In this document: positions 39,160 through 47,083 of the stretch, one piece after another
How the letters are laid out: each line of letters opens with the position of its first letter
Numbering within the stretch: position 1 is the stretch's first letter
Assembly (NCBI GenBank): GCA_041906305.1
Contig: JAYRJL010000004.1
Coordinates: forward strand, 372,001 to 436,000
DNA: 64,000 nt
Source: SHVZ01 sp041906305
GTDB lineage: Bacteria > Pseudomonadota > Alphaproteobacteria > SHVZ01
Reading direction: 5' to 3'
Position numbers and translations under genes: made by a program
Notes under the pieces: model-generated
What the model was told of the DNA's origin: nothing
The model's input: only the letters and a program-made list of their open reading frames with translations
Databases searched by the model: none

Positions 39160-40185
39160 TCAGGGCGCGCGGGTTTTCGGCAGAACGACCGTGAAGGTCG
39201 AGCCGCGATCCATGTCGCTCTCGACCCGGATCGATCCGCCGAGGCGGCGGACCAGCGTTCGCGCAACCGCCAGGCCAACGCCTTCGCCCGGGCGATCCGG
39301 CGTGCCGGCGCGGCGGAAGAGGTCGAAGATCCTAGGCTGATCCATCGCGGCGATGCCGCGTCCATTGTCGGCGACCGCGATCTCGACCATGCCGGTCTCG
39401 GTCTCGCTGGCGGTCACCGCGATATGGCCCGGCAGGTCGGCGCGGAGGAACTTGACCGCGTTGTCCAGCAGGTTGGAGAGGATCTGCTCGAGGGCGCCAC
39501 GGTCGCTGACGATCGACGGCAGCTTGCCGACGGATAGGCGGATGCCGCCCTTGTCGCCGCGATGGCTGAAATCGGCGGCGAGGGCGCGCACGAGGCGATC
39601 GAGGTCGACGATCTCCGCCTTGAATTCGCGCCGGCCGATCTGGGCGAGATCGACCACCGCGCCGACCAGCCGGTCCATCTTCGATACCGACGAGCGGATG
39701 AACCAGAGCGCCCCGTCGAAATCCTGGCGCAGCGCCTTGGTCGTCGGGTCCTCGGTGGTGGCGTCGCCGAAGCGGTCCGCGGGATGGCCTAGGACGTCGT
39801 TGCGCAACGCCTCGAGCTCGCCCGTGAACCCCATGATGTTGGTCAGCGGCGGGCGGAGATCGCGCTCGATGACCTCGGCGACGCGCTGGATCTCGTCGTT
39901 GGCTTCCTGAAGGTTCGAGGAGCGCTCGGCCAGGCGCCGCTCGAGGTCGCGGTTGGCGCGGTCGACCGCGGCGAAGTCCGCGCGGAGCTCGCGCGCGGCG
40001 CGGCGGAAGAGGCTGGTGGCAATCGCGATCAAGCCGGCGACGGCGAACGCAGCGAGGGCGACGGCGATCGCCGCGGCATCCTGCTCCAGCAGGACGAACG
40101 CAAGGATCGCCACCGCGACCATCGCGGCGACGCCGGCGGCGAGCAGGGTTCGTTCGATGGACGAGCCTCGATTTCCGGCAAGCAT
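39160..40185 (-). CDS. Histidine-kinase-like protein lacking the phospho-accepting histidine
   Basis: A 341-residue membrane protein with two hydrophobic helices (about residues 13-33 and 38-60), a short coiled coil, and a kinase core. The H-box reads VIERDLRPPLTNIMGF; where related kinases have SHDLR, residue 108 is arginine (codon CGC) instead of histidine. The ATP-binding part is intact: ILSNLLDNAVKFL (N-box), VADNGRGIA (G1) and GEGVGLAVARTLV (G2). It could be a phosphatase, a pseudokinase or a partner of another kinase. It converges with the bactofilin gene with a gap of 29 bases. Confidence 0.88.
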   Translation of the reverse strand: MLAGNRGSSIERTLLAAGVAAMVAVAILAFVLLEQDAAAIAVALAAFAVAGLIAIATSLFRRAARELRADFAAVDRANRDLERRLAERSSNLQEANDEIQRVAEVIERDLRPPLTNIMGFTGELEALRNDVLGHPADRFGDATTEDPTTKALRQDFDGALWFIRSSVSKMDRLVGAVVDLAQIGRREFKAEIVDLDRLVRALAADFSHRGDKGGIRLSVGKLPSIVSDRGALEQILSNLLDNAVKFLRADLPGHIAVTASETETGMVEIAVADNGRGIAAMDQPRIFDLFRRAGTPDRPGEGVGLAVARTLVRRLGGSIRVESDMDRGSTFTVVLPKTRAP

Positions 40186-40242
40186 TCAGGGAACGCTAGC
40201 TAGTGTTCGCGGCGAAATAACCACAAATTGCTGCGGAACGGA

Positions 40243-40258
40243 AACCAAAGTCTTGGTT
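40243..40258. promoter_or_regulatory. 16-base palindrome between mazG and the kinase-like gene
   Basis: AACCAA-AGTC-TTGGTT lies in the 93-base gap upstream of the kinase-like gene and downstream of mazG on the minus strand. No T-run follows on that strand, so an operator is as likely as a terminator. Support is limited to the symmetry itself. Confidence 0.25.
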
Positions 40259-40278
40259 AACACCCGGAAAAACCGAGC

Positions 40279-41079
40279 CTATTTACGTTCCGTCAGCTTC
40301 GCCCGCTGCCACAGAGCCTCCATCTCCTCGAGGCTCGCGTTCTCCGGCTTGCGCCCTTCGGCGGCCAGGGCCGCTTCGATCGACCGGAAGCGGCGCTCGA
40401 ACTTGGCGTTGCAGCGTCTCAGCGCCACCTCGGGATCGACCTTGAGGTGCCGCGCCAGGTTGGCGAGGGCGAACAGCAGGTCGCCGACCTCGTCCTCGAC
40501 CGCGTCCTTCGGCGCGCCGGCGTCGATCTCGACGCGAAGCTCGCCGATCTCCTCCTCGATCTTGTCCAGCACCTGGCGCGCCTCCGGCCAGTCGAAGCCG
40601 ACGCGGGCCGCCCGCTTCTGCAGCTTCTCGGCGCGCATGAGAGCGGGCAGGGCGAGGGCCACGCCGTCGAGGGCGGAGGAGGCGGGAGCCTTCGCCGCCT
40701 TCTCGGCGCGCTCGGCGGCCTTGGTCGCTTCCCACGAGACCGTCTGCGTCTCGACGTCGCGCTCGGACGCGTCGCCGAATACGTGCGGATGGCGACGGAT
40801 CATCTTGCCGGCGATCGCCTCGGCGACGTCCTCGAAGGCGAAGGCCTCCATCTCCTCGGCCATGCGCGCATGGAAGACGACCTGGAGCAGCAGGTCGCCG
40901 AGTTCCTCCTTGAGGTCGGCGAGATCGCCGCGCTGGATCGCGTCCGCGACCTCGTAGGCTTCCTCGACCGTGTAGGGCGCGATGGTGGCGAAGGTCTGCT
41001 CTAGATCCCAAGGGCAGCCGCCCTCCGGCGCACGCAGGCGCGCCATGATCTCGATCAGCCGGTCGATGTGGCGGGTCAT
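40279..41079 (-). CDS. mazG: Nucleoside triphosphate pyrophosphohydrolase MazG
   Basis: A 266-residue MazG that hydrolyses dNTPs or NTPs to monophosphates and pyrophosphate, clearing abnormal nucleotides. The opening LRAPEGGCPWDLEQTFATIA and the EEAYEVADAI and LKEELGDLLLQVVFHA helices hold the metal-binding glutamates and aspartate; a second MazG-like helical pair with VEDEVGDLLFALANLARHL follows, as in the long form of the family. It starts at ATG 41079, 15 bases after the hydrolase stop on the same strand. Confidence 0.96.
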   Translation of the reverse strand: MTRHIDRLIEIMARLRAPEGGCPWDLEQTFATIAPYTVEEAYEVADAIQRGDLADLKEELGDLLLQVVFHARMAEEMEAFAFEDVAEAIAGKMIRRHPHVFGDASERDVETQTVSWEATKAAERAEKAAKAPASSALDGVALALPALMRAEKLQKRAARVGFDWPEARQVLDKIEEEIGELRVEIDAGAPKDAVEDEVGDLLFALANLARHLKVDPEVALRRCNAKFERRFRSIEAALAAEGRKPENASLEEMEALWQRAKLTERK

Positions 41080-41094
41080 GTCTCGACTATAGCG

Positions 41095-41976
41095 TCAGCC
41101 GAGGGACAGGATGGCATCGGCGAATTCGCGCGGCGCTTCCTGCGGGAGGTTGTGGCCGACGATCGGGATCGCCCGATGCTCGAAGCGGCCGACGAACTTC
41201 TGCGCGTCGCGGCGGAGGTCCGCCGGCGTCGAGACGCCGTTGCCGGTGCCGTCCATCGAAACGGTCGCGACCGCAATGGGCGGCTGCGCCTCCAGCCGTT
41301 TCTCGATGGCGGCGACCGCCGGATCGCCCGGCGCCAGCCCGAAGCGGTGGCGATAGGAGTGGATCACCACCTCGACGAAGTCCGGATTCTCGAACGAAGC
41401 CGCGGTGCGGGCATACGTCGCCTCGTCGAAGCGCCAGTTCGGCGACCAGAGCTGCCAGAGCAGCCGGCAGAAGGCGTAGCGGTTCTTGGCGAGGCCCGCG
41501 CGGCCGCGCTCGCCGTGGAAATAGTACTGGTACCAGTAGCGGTGCTCGGCCTCGGGCGAGGCGGGCTCGCCCGCACGCGGGATGTTCTGGATGTTGTAGC
41601 CGTTGCCGGTGACCAATCCCGAGACACGTTGCGGCCAGAGCGCCGAGGCGATGCAGCAGGCGCGGCCGCCCCAGTCATAGCCGGCCAAGGTCGCGCGCTG
41701 GATGCCGAGCGCGTCCATGAAGGCAAGGAGGTCGGCCCCCAGCACGGCCTGCTCGCCCGATCGCGGGGTGTCGGCCGAGAGGAAGCGCGTCGGGCCGTAT
41801 CCCCGGAGATAAGGCACCAGCACGCGGCGTCCGGCAGCGGCCAGGATCGCCGCGACCTCGTCATAGGTGCGGACGTCATAGGGAAAGCCGTGCATCAGGA
41901 TCGCCGGCGCGCCGCCGCCCGGCCCGGACTCCTCGTAGGCGACGTCGAGAACGCCGGCATTCACGCGTTTGAGCAT
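41095..41976 (-). CDS. Alpha/beta hydrolase, epoxide hydrolase / haloalkane dehalogenase type
   Basis: A 293-residue alpha/beta hydrolase. The nucleophile elbow is GYDWGG with aspartate (Asp101) in place of serine, the arrangement of epoxide hydrolases and haloalkane or fluoroacetate dehalogenases. HGFPYDVRTYDEV forms the oxyanion loop and the catalytic histidine is in VGHNLPQE (about His275). The cap domain is rich in tryptophan and tyrosine (YWYQYYFHGERG). The start at ATG 41976 was chosen over a longer frame whose first 22 residues look random. It is divergent from the VOC gene at 42029. Confidence 0.9.
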   Translation of the reverse strand: MLKRVNAGVLDVAYEESGPGGGAPAILMHGFPYDVRTYDEVAAILAAAGRRVLVPYLRGYGPTRFLSADTPRSGEQAVLGADLLAFMDALGIQRATLAGYDWGGRACCIASALWPQRVSGLVTGNGYNIQNIPRAGEPASPEAEHRYWYQYYFHGERGRAGLAKNRYAFCRLLWQLWSPNWRFDEATYARTAASFENPDFVEVVIHSYRHRFGLAPGDPAVAAIEKRLEAQPPIAVATVSMDGTGNGVSTPADLRRDAQKFVGRFEHRAIPIVGHNLPQEAPREFADAILSLG

Positions 41977-42028
41977 GGGGTCTCCTGGCGGCACGGAACG
42001 GCCACGCCCGCATCCCCGTTGGGACGGC

Positions 42029-42363
42029 ATGCCGCTCCGCAAAATCTACGCGCATCTGGCCTGTCGGAGTCTCTCCGTCAGTCGTCCGTGGTTCGAACGG
42101 GTTTTCGACCGCGCGCCCGATGCGGCGCCGATGAAGGGACTCGTCGAATGGCACCATGGCGACGGGGCCGGCTTCCAGCTTTTCGAGGACCCCGATCATG
42201 CGGGGACCGGCACGCTCACGCTGATCGTGGACGGGCTTTCCGAAGAGCGCCACCGGCTCGCCCGCCTTGCCCCTGGAGAGATGGAGACGGCGGACTACGT
42301 CGACCTGATCCGTCTGCGAGACCCGACGGGAACCTCGTCGTCCTGGCCGAGCCCAGGGAGTGA
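42029..42363 (+). pseudogene. VOC (glyoxalase/bleomycin-resistance fold) gene with a one-base deletion
   Basis: From ATG 42029 the frame codes for a VOC-like protein (AHLACRSLSVSRPWFERVF through DYVDLIRLRDP). At about 42323 the frame is lost: the reading continues as TGTSSSWPSPG, while one frame over the next bases give DGNLVVLAEPRE and stop at 42363, exactly the C-terminal signature of VOC proteins (RDPDGNLV.L.E). One missing base, probably a G in the GACCCGACGGG run, explains this. It is either a real frameshift mutation or a sequencing error. If repaired, the protein is about 111 residues. Confidence 0.8.
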
Positions 42364-42437
42364 CCCCGCCAAAATTTCCCATTGACGAGAAAAGAACAAA
42401 AAGCGAACATAAAACTCAGTTACCGAAGGGGGACCCG

Positions 42438-42674
42438 ATGGCCACGAAGCTTTTCGACCGCAGCGCTCAGGAAGAACTCGTCGTCTGGCGCTCCGCCAAG
42501 CGCATCATCAAGCGGCGCGGCGTGGGCGCCTTGGACATTGCGCGCGGGGCCTCGGATACCTTGGCGTTCGAGGGGGACGAGAAGGGTGCGCGTGCCTGGA
42601 ACAAGACGGCGCAGGCCGTCGAATGGCTGCTTCGCCACCCGGAGAGCATGGACCTGATCGACGCCCGGCCCTGA
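42438..42674 (+). CDS. Small protein of unknown function
   Basis: A 78-residue protein from ATG 42438 behind a strong ribosome site (GAAGGGGGA). It is mixed-charge and helical, with a basic patch (WRSAKRIIKRRGVGALDIAR) followed by an acidic stretch and a C-terminal tryptophan-containing helix (AVEWLLRHPESMDLIDA). There is no signal peptide, zinc knuckle or helix-turn-helix pattern that I can recognise. The codon pattern fits the neighbours, and the start signal and length support a real gene. Confidence 0.65.
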   Translation: MATKLFDRSAQEELVVWRSAKRIIKRRGVGALDIARGASDTLAFEGDEKGARAWNKTAQAVEWLLRHPESMDLIDARP

Positions 42675-42763
42675 GACGGAACCGCACGGCTTTACCCGCC
42701 ATGCTCACGGCCGCAAGGGCAGGGCGCCTTCCTGGGGTCATGATCCTGTCCTATACGGGCGCC

Positions 42764-43345
42764 ATGATCATGACCGAGCACACGGGGCGCGGGGTCGGCC
42801 GGCGCGAGCGCCGCTGGCGCATGTTGCGCTGGGCCGGGGCGGCGGTGCTGCTGTCGGTGCCCTGGTTCATGATGCAGGTCAGCGACGGGTGGAACTGGCG
42901 GCCGGGATCCTTCATCGCCTTCGGCGCGATGCTGGCTGGCGCGCTCGGCGCGTACGAGCTGGCGATCCGGATCTCGGGCAGCGCCGCGTACAAGCTCGGG
43001 GTCGGGCTTTCGATCGCGGCGGCCTTCGCCATGGTCTGGATGAACCTGGCCGTCGGCATCATCGGCTCGGAGGACAATCCCGCGAACCTGATGTACGCCG
43101 GCGTGCTGGCGGTCGGCGGCCTTGGCGCGATCGTCGCGCGCGGCCGGCCCGGCGGCATGGCGACGGCGTTGCTCGCGACCTCGCTGGCCCAGGCCGTGCT
43201 CGCCCTGGTCGCGCTGACCATCTGGGGACACGAGCCGCCGGGCCCGATCGGCATCCTGGTCCTGAACGGCGCCTTCGCCGCCATGTTCCTGGGCTCGGCC
43301 TGCCTGTTCCGGAAGGCGGCCCTGAGCGAGGCGACAGCGGGATAA
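42764..43345 (+). CDS. Four- or five-helix membrane protein of unknown function
   Basis: A protein of about 193 residues with hydrophobic segments at roughly residues 24-40, 50-65, 73-100, 110-125 and 135-190 (AVLLSVPWFMMQV, SFIAFGAMLAGALGAYELAI, LGVGLSIAAAFAMVWMNLAV and later helices). It has the look of a small integral membrane protein with no known catalytic motif. The start is not certain: ATG 42764 was used, with 42740 or 42770 also possible. It follows the small gene at 42438 and ends before an AT-rich 100-base gap. Confidence 0.65.
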   Translation: MIMTEHTGRGVGRRERRWRMLRWAGAAVLLSVPWFMMQVSDGWNWRPGSFIAFGAMLAGALGAYELAIRISGSAAYKLGVGLSIAAAFAMVWMNLAVGIIGSEDNPANLMYAGVLAVGGLGAIVARGRPGGMATALLATSLAQAVLALVALTIWGHEPPGPIGILVLNGAFAAMFLGSACLFRKAALSEATAG

Positions 43346-43445
43346 GGCCCTGGAACCTATCCACCAGCTCGGTTCAATTTATCGCATAATGTATATTATG
43401 GAAAATATGATATTGATCGGTTCGCCAGCCAGTTAGCGGAACTGC

Positions 43446-43913
43446 CTAAGGCTTCGTATCGGGCTTCGCGTACCGCCCGTTCGGCAGTCCGGCGCGGCTC
43501 ATCAGGTTGCCCGCGCCGACGTCCTTGAAACCGAACGCTCGATAGAGTTCCTGCGCGTCGCGCGTGCCCAGCAGCCAGCGTCTAAGGCCCTGGAGATCCG
43601 GATGATCGAGCATCAAGCCGACCATCCACTTGCCGAGGCCTCGGCTCCGATGGCTTTCCAGCACGAAAACGTCGCTGAGCCAGGCGAACGTCGCCCGGTC
43701 AGTGATCACTCGGCCGAAGCCGACCTGCATACCGGCCGGATCGAAGATCGAGAAGCACATGGCTCCGTCGATCGCGCGCGCCATGATGTCGCGCGGCATG
43801 TTCTCGGCCCAGTAGATCCGGCTGAGGAATCCGTGGACGACGTCCAGGTCGATCCGCGCCTTGTCGGTCGAAACCTCGAAGCCGTCGTCGCGCCGCCAGA
43901 TGCCGGTCATCAT
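43446..43913 (-). CDS. GNAT-family N-acetyltransferase
   Basis: A 155-residue acetyl-CoA-dependent N-acyltransferase. The acetyl-CoA pyrophosphate loop is HRSRGLGKWMVGLML (about residues 87-101), preceded by ATFAWLSDVFVLE and followed by WLLGTRDAQELYRAFGFKDV, the usual C-terminal YxxxGF part of the fold. The acceptor substrate cannot be predicted. It starts two bases after the MBL gene stop, at the downstream end of the metG-containing block, and may be the last gene of that operon. Confidence 0.9.
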   Translation of the reverse strand: MMTGIWRRDDGFEVSTDKARIDLDVVHGFLSRIYWAENMPRDIMARAIDGAMCFSIFDPAGMQVGFGRVITDRATFAWLSDVFVLESHRSRGLGKWMVGLMLDHPDLQGLRRWLLGTRDAQELYRAFGFKDVGAGNLMSRAGLPNGRYAKPDTKP

Positions 43914-43915
43914 CG

Positions 43916-44677
43916 TCAGGCTTCCAGGACCATCCCGTCATAGGCCGGCTCGACATGGGCCGGCAGCGTCGCCTTGAGCCGGCCGTAGTCCAGCCACTGC
44001 GACATGTGGGTCAGCACCGCGCGCTTCGGCTTTACCCGCTCGATCCATTCGAGCGTCTTGGCGAGATGGGTGTGGGTTATGTGCGGCTCGATGCGGAACG
44101 CATCGACGATCCAGACATCCACCCCGTCGAGGATCCCGAACGCCGTCTCGTCGAGGTTCACGACGTCGGTGGAGTACGCGATCCGGCCGATGCGGAATCC
44201 GAGCGTCTTCGAGAAGCCATGGTCCTGCTCGAAGGGCTGGACCCGCATCCCGCCGATCTCGAACGGCCCGTCGATGGTCTTCGGCACCAGTGTCGGCTTG
44301 TAGAAGTAGTCGCCCTTAAGCACCTGAAACACATAGCCAAAGCGTTCGCGGATGATCTTGAGCGTCGCCGGGTCGGCATAGGCGTCGATGGTCGCGCCCA
44401 TGCCGAGATTGAGCCCGCGGACGTCGTCGATCCCGTGCAGGTGGTCGGCATGGGCGTGGGTGTAGAGGATCGCGGTGACCGAGGTGACGCCGGCGGTCAG
44501 GAGCTGCTGACGGAGGTCGGGGCCGGTGTCGATCAGGAGCCGGGTCGGTCCCTGCTCTACCAGGATCGACGCGCGGAGCCGCCGGTTCCTGGGTTCGTTC
44601 GGGTCGCAGTCGCCCCAATGGTCGCCGACCAGCGGCACGCCCATCGAGCTGCCGCAGCCGAGGATGGTGACCTTCAC
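43916..44677 (-). CDS. MBL-fold metallohydrolase, PhnP-like
   Basis: A 253-residue metallo-beta-lactamase-fold enzyme. The metal motif THAHADHLHGIDDVRG is at about residues 74-89, preceded by DTGPDLRQQLL, and later histidines occur in QDHGFSKT and VLTHMSQW. The opening TILGCGSSMGVPLVGDHWGDC with two early cysteines places it near PhnP/ElaC-type phosphodiesterases. PhnP hydrolyses cyclic phosphates of ribose; here no phosphonate genes are present, so the role is open. It starts with GTG and lies 10 bases after the tatD stop, a common alphaproteobacterial order. Confidence 0.88.
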   Translation of the reverse strand: MKVTILGCGSSMGVPLVGDHWGDCDPNEPRNRRLRASILVEQGPTRLLIDTGPDLRQQLLTAGVTSVTAILYTHAHADHLHGIDDVRGLNLGMGATIDAYADPATLKIIRERFGYVFQVLKGDYFYKPTLVPKTIDGPFEIGGMRVQPFEQDHGFSKTLGFRIGRIAYSTDVVNLDETAFGILDGVDVWIVDAFRIEPHITHTHLAKTLEWIERVKPKRAVLTHMSQWLDYGRLKATLPAHVEPAYDGMVLEA

Positions 44678-44687
44678 GCCTTGGATT

Positions 44688-45482
44688 TCACGAGGGGGCG
44701 AAGGCGCTGTCCGGGATCTTCCGGAACAGCCGCCGGACGTTGGCGGTGGTGGTCGAGGCGAGATCCGACGGATCGACGCCCCGGAGTGCGGCCACCTTGG
44801 CCGCCGTGTGGACCACGAAAGCCGGTTCGTTGCGCTTGCCCCGCATCGGGATCGGCGCCAGGTACGGCGCGTCGGTCTCGACCAGCAGCCGGTCGGCCGG
44901 GACCCAGGCGGCGGTCTGCTGCAGCGTCGCCGCCGACTTGAACGTCACGATCCCGGAAAGAGAAATCGAGAGGCCCAGATCGACAGCTTTTTCAGCCAGT
45001 TCCTGGCTCGAGGTGAAGCAGTGGATGAGGCCCGTATAGGACCCTTTCGCCATCTCCTCGGCGAGGATCGTTCCGGTATCGAGATCAGCGTCGCGGGTGT
45101 GCACGATGACCGGAAGCCCGGTCAGGCGCGCCGCCCCCAGATGCGCACGGAAGCTCCGGGCCTGGGCGTCCCTGGGGCTGTGGTCGTAGTAGTAGTCGAG
45201 CCCCGTCTCGCCGACCGCGACCACCTTCGGATGCTCGGCGAGCCTGGCCAGCTTTTCGGCATCGGCGTCGGGCTCGGTGCCGGCCTCGTGCGGGTGGATC
45301 CCGACCGAGCAGTAGATGTCGTCGTAGCGCTCGGCGATCGCGCGGACCCGGTCGAACTCGGTTAGCTTGGTGCCGATCGTGATCATGAGGCCGATGCCGG
45401 CCCGCCGCGCACGGCCGACGACCTCGTCCAGCTCCGCCGACAGCTCGGGGAAGTCCAGGTGGCAGTGGCTGTCGACCAGCAT
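44688..45482 (-). CDS. tatD: TatD-family metal-dependent hydrolase
   Basis: A 264-residue TIM-barrel metal hydrolase (TatD/YcfH type), a family with DNase activity. The metal ligands are in VDSHCHLDF (residues 3-11), VGIHPHEAG, GETGLDYYY and VIVHTRDADLDT, with aspartate in VETDAPYLAPIP. The start overlaps the metG stop by a single base. In many bacteria the gene follows metG and holB as it does here, and it belongs to that operon. Confidence 0.95.
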   Translation of the reverse strand: MLVDSHCHLDFPELSAELDEVVGRARRAGIGLMITIGTKLTEFDRVRAIAERYDDIYCSVGIHPHEAGTEPDADAEKLARLAEHPKVVAVGETGLDYYYDHSPRDAQARSFRAHLGAARLTGLPVIVHTRDADLDTGTILAEEMAKGSYTGLIHCFTSSQELAEKAVDLGLSISLSGIVTFKSAATLQQTAAWVPADRLLVETDAPYLAPIPMRGKRNEPAFVVHTAAKVAALRGVDPSDLASTTTANVRRLFRKIPDSAFAPS

Positions 45483-47071
45483 CAGCCGCCCGCCTTCGCC
45501 TTTGCCCCTGCCTTGCCTTTGGGCGCCGGGGCCTGGGGCTCCTGCCCCTCCTCGACATAGCGCGGGAAGACGCCCTGCGGCGCCGGCAGCGCCGTGCCCG
45601 GCTTAAGCGCGTGGGCCTGGCCCAGCGCCGTGAAGCTCCGCTGGTCCTCCGGCACGGCCAGCAGGTCGAGCATCCGCGCGGCCGACTGAGGCATCACCGG
45701 CTGGGCCAGGATCGCCAGGTGGCGGATCGTCTCGGCCAGCACATAGAGCACGGTCGCCATGCGCGTGGGATCGGTCTTCTTCAGCGCCCACGGCGCCTGC
45801 TCGTCGACGTAGCGGTTGGCGGCCGAAACCACTTCCCACTGCGCCTCGAGGGCCTTGTGGAACTGCTGCTCGTCGTATTCGCCGCGGACGCGCGGAAGCA
45901 GGCCGTGCGCGAGGGCGAGCAGGCCCTTGTCCGCATCGGTCAGGTCGCCGGCGACCGGCACCTTCGCCTCGCAGTTCTTGGCGATCTGCGACAGCACGCG
46001 CTGCGCGAGGTTGCCGAAGTCGTTGGCGAGGTCGGTGTTGATGCGCCGGACCATCGCCGCGTGGCTGAAGTTGCCGTCCTGACCGAACGGCAGCTCGCGC
46101 AGCAGGAAGTAGCGCGTGGGATCGAGTCCGTAGCGCTCCACCAGCCCCTGGGGCGTGATGAAGTTGCCGAGGGACTTCGACATCTTCTGACCCTCGGCCG
46201 TCCACCAGCCATGCGCGAACACGCGCTTCGGCGGCTTCAGGCCGGCGGCCATCAGGAAGGCCGGCCAGTAGACCGTGTGGAAGCGGATGATGTCCTTGCC
46301 GACCATGTGCAGGTCCGCCGGCCAGAACTTCGCGTACTCGCCGCCTTCGTCGGGGAATCCGGCCGCGCTCATGTAGTTCGTCAGCGCGTCGATCCAGACG
46401 TACATGATGTGCTTCGGTGCACCTGGAACCGGCACGCCCCATTTGAAGCTGGTGCGCGAGATCGAGAGATCGCGCAGCCCCGAGGAGACGAAGCTGACGA
46501 TCTCGTTCTTGCGCGTGCGCGGCGCCAGGAAGTGCGGGTTCGCCTCGTAGAAGTCGAGCAGCGGCTGCTGCCACTTCGAAAGGTCGAAGAAGTAGTTTTC
46601 CTCCTCGAGCCACTCGACCTCGGCACCGGTCGGCGCCTTGCCCTCGACGAGCTCGCTCTCGTCATAGAAGGCCTCGTCCCGGACCGCGTACCAGCCGGCG
46701 AACTTGCCGAGATAGATGTGGCCGTTCGCCTCCATCCGGCGCCACAGCTCCTGGCAGGCCTTGATGTGGCGCGGCTCGGTCGTCCGGATGAAGTCGTCGT
46801 TGGAATAATTCATCAACGGCGAGAGATCGCGGAAGTGCTGGCTCACCTGGTCGGTGAACGCCTGCGGGGTGACGCCCGCGGCCTCGGCCGCCTTCGCCAC
46901 CTTCTGGCCGTGCTCGTCGGTGCCGGTCAGGAACTTGACCTCGTAGCCGTCCAGCCGCTTGAAGCGCGCGAGCGCGTCGCAGGCGAGCGAGGTGTACGCG
47001 TGCCCGATATGGGGCGCGTCGTTCACGTAGTAGATCGGCGTCGTCAGGTAGTAACGCTTGGCCGCGGCCAT
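45482..47071 (-). CDS. metG: Methionine--tRNA ligase
   Basis: A 529-residue class I aminoacyl-tRNA synthetase that charges tRNA-Met. The ATP-binding HIGH-type motif is in VNDAPHIGHAYTSLACD and the second signature is GQKMSKSLGNFI near residue 295. The connective-peptide region lacks the four-cysteine zinc knuckle, as in the shorter form of the enzyme, and the anticodon-binding helices (LLRELPFGQDGNFSHAAMV onward) are complete. The C-terminus is a lysine/alanine-rich tail. It lies between holB (12 bases) and tatD. Confidence 0.97.
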   Translation of the reverse strand: MAAAKRYYLTTPIYYVNDAPHIGHAYTSLACDALARFKRLDGYEVKFLTGTDEHGQKVAKAAEAAGVTPQAFTDQVSQHFRDLSPLMNYSNDDFIRTTEPRHIKACQELWRRMEANGHIYLGKFAGWYAVRDEAFYDESELVEGKAPTGAEVEWLEEENYFFDLSKWQQPLLDFYEANPHFLAPRTRKNEIVSFVSSGLRDLSISRTSFKWGVPVPGAPKHIMYVWIDALTNYMSAAGFPDEGGEYAKFWPADLHMVGKDIIRFHTVYWPAFLMAAGLKPPKRVFAHGWWTAEGQKMSKSLGNFITPQGLVERYGLDPTRYFLLRELPFGQDGNFSHAAMVRRINTDLANDFGNLAQRVLSQIAKNCEAKVPVAGDLTDADKGLLALAHGLLPRVRGEYDEQQFHKALEAQWEVVSAANRYVDEQAPWALKKTDPTRMATVLYVLAETIRHLAILAQPVMPQSAARMLDLLAVPEDQRSFTALGQAHALKPGTALPAPQGVFPRYVEEGQEPQAPAPKGKAGAKAKAGG

Positions 47072-47083
47072 CGGCCGGAACTC

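Noticed and set aside
42315..42335. Programmed ribosomal frameshift in the VOC gene
   Set aside because: The site lacks a slippery heptamer and following pseudoknot that could be recognised; a one-base deletion is simpler.
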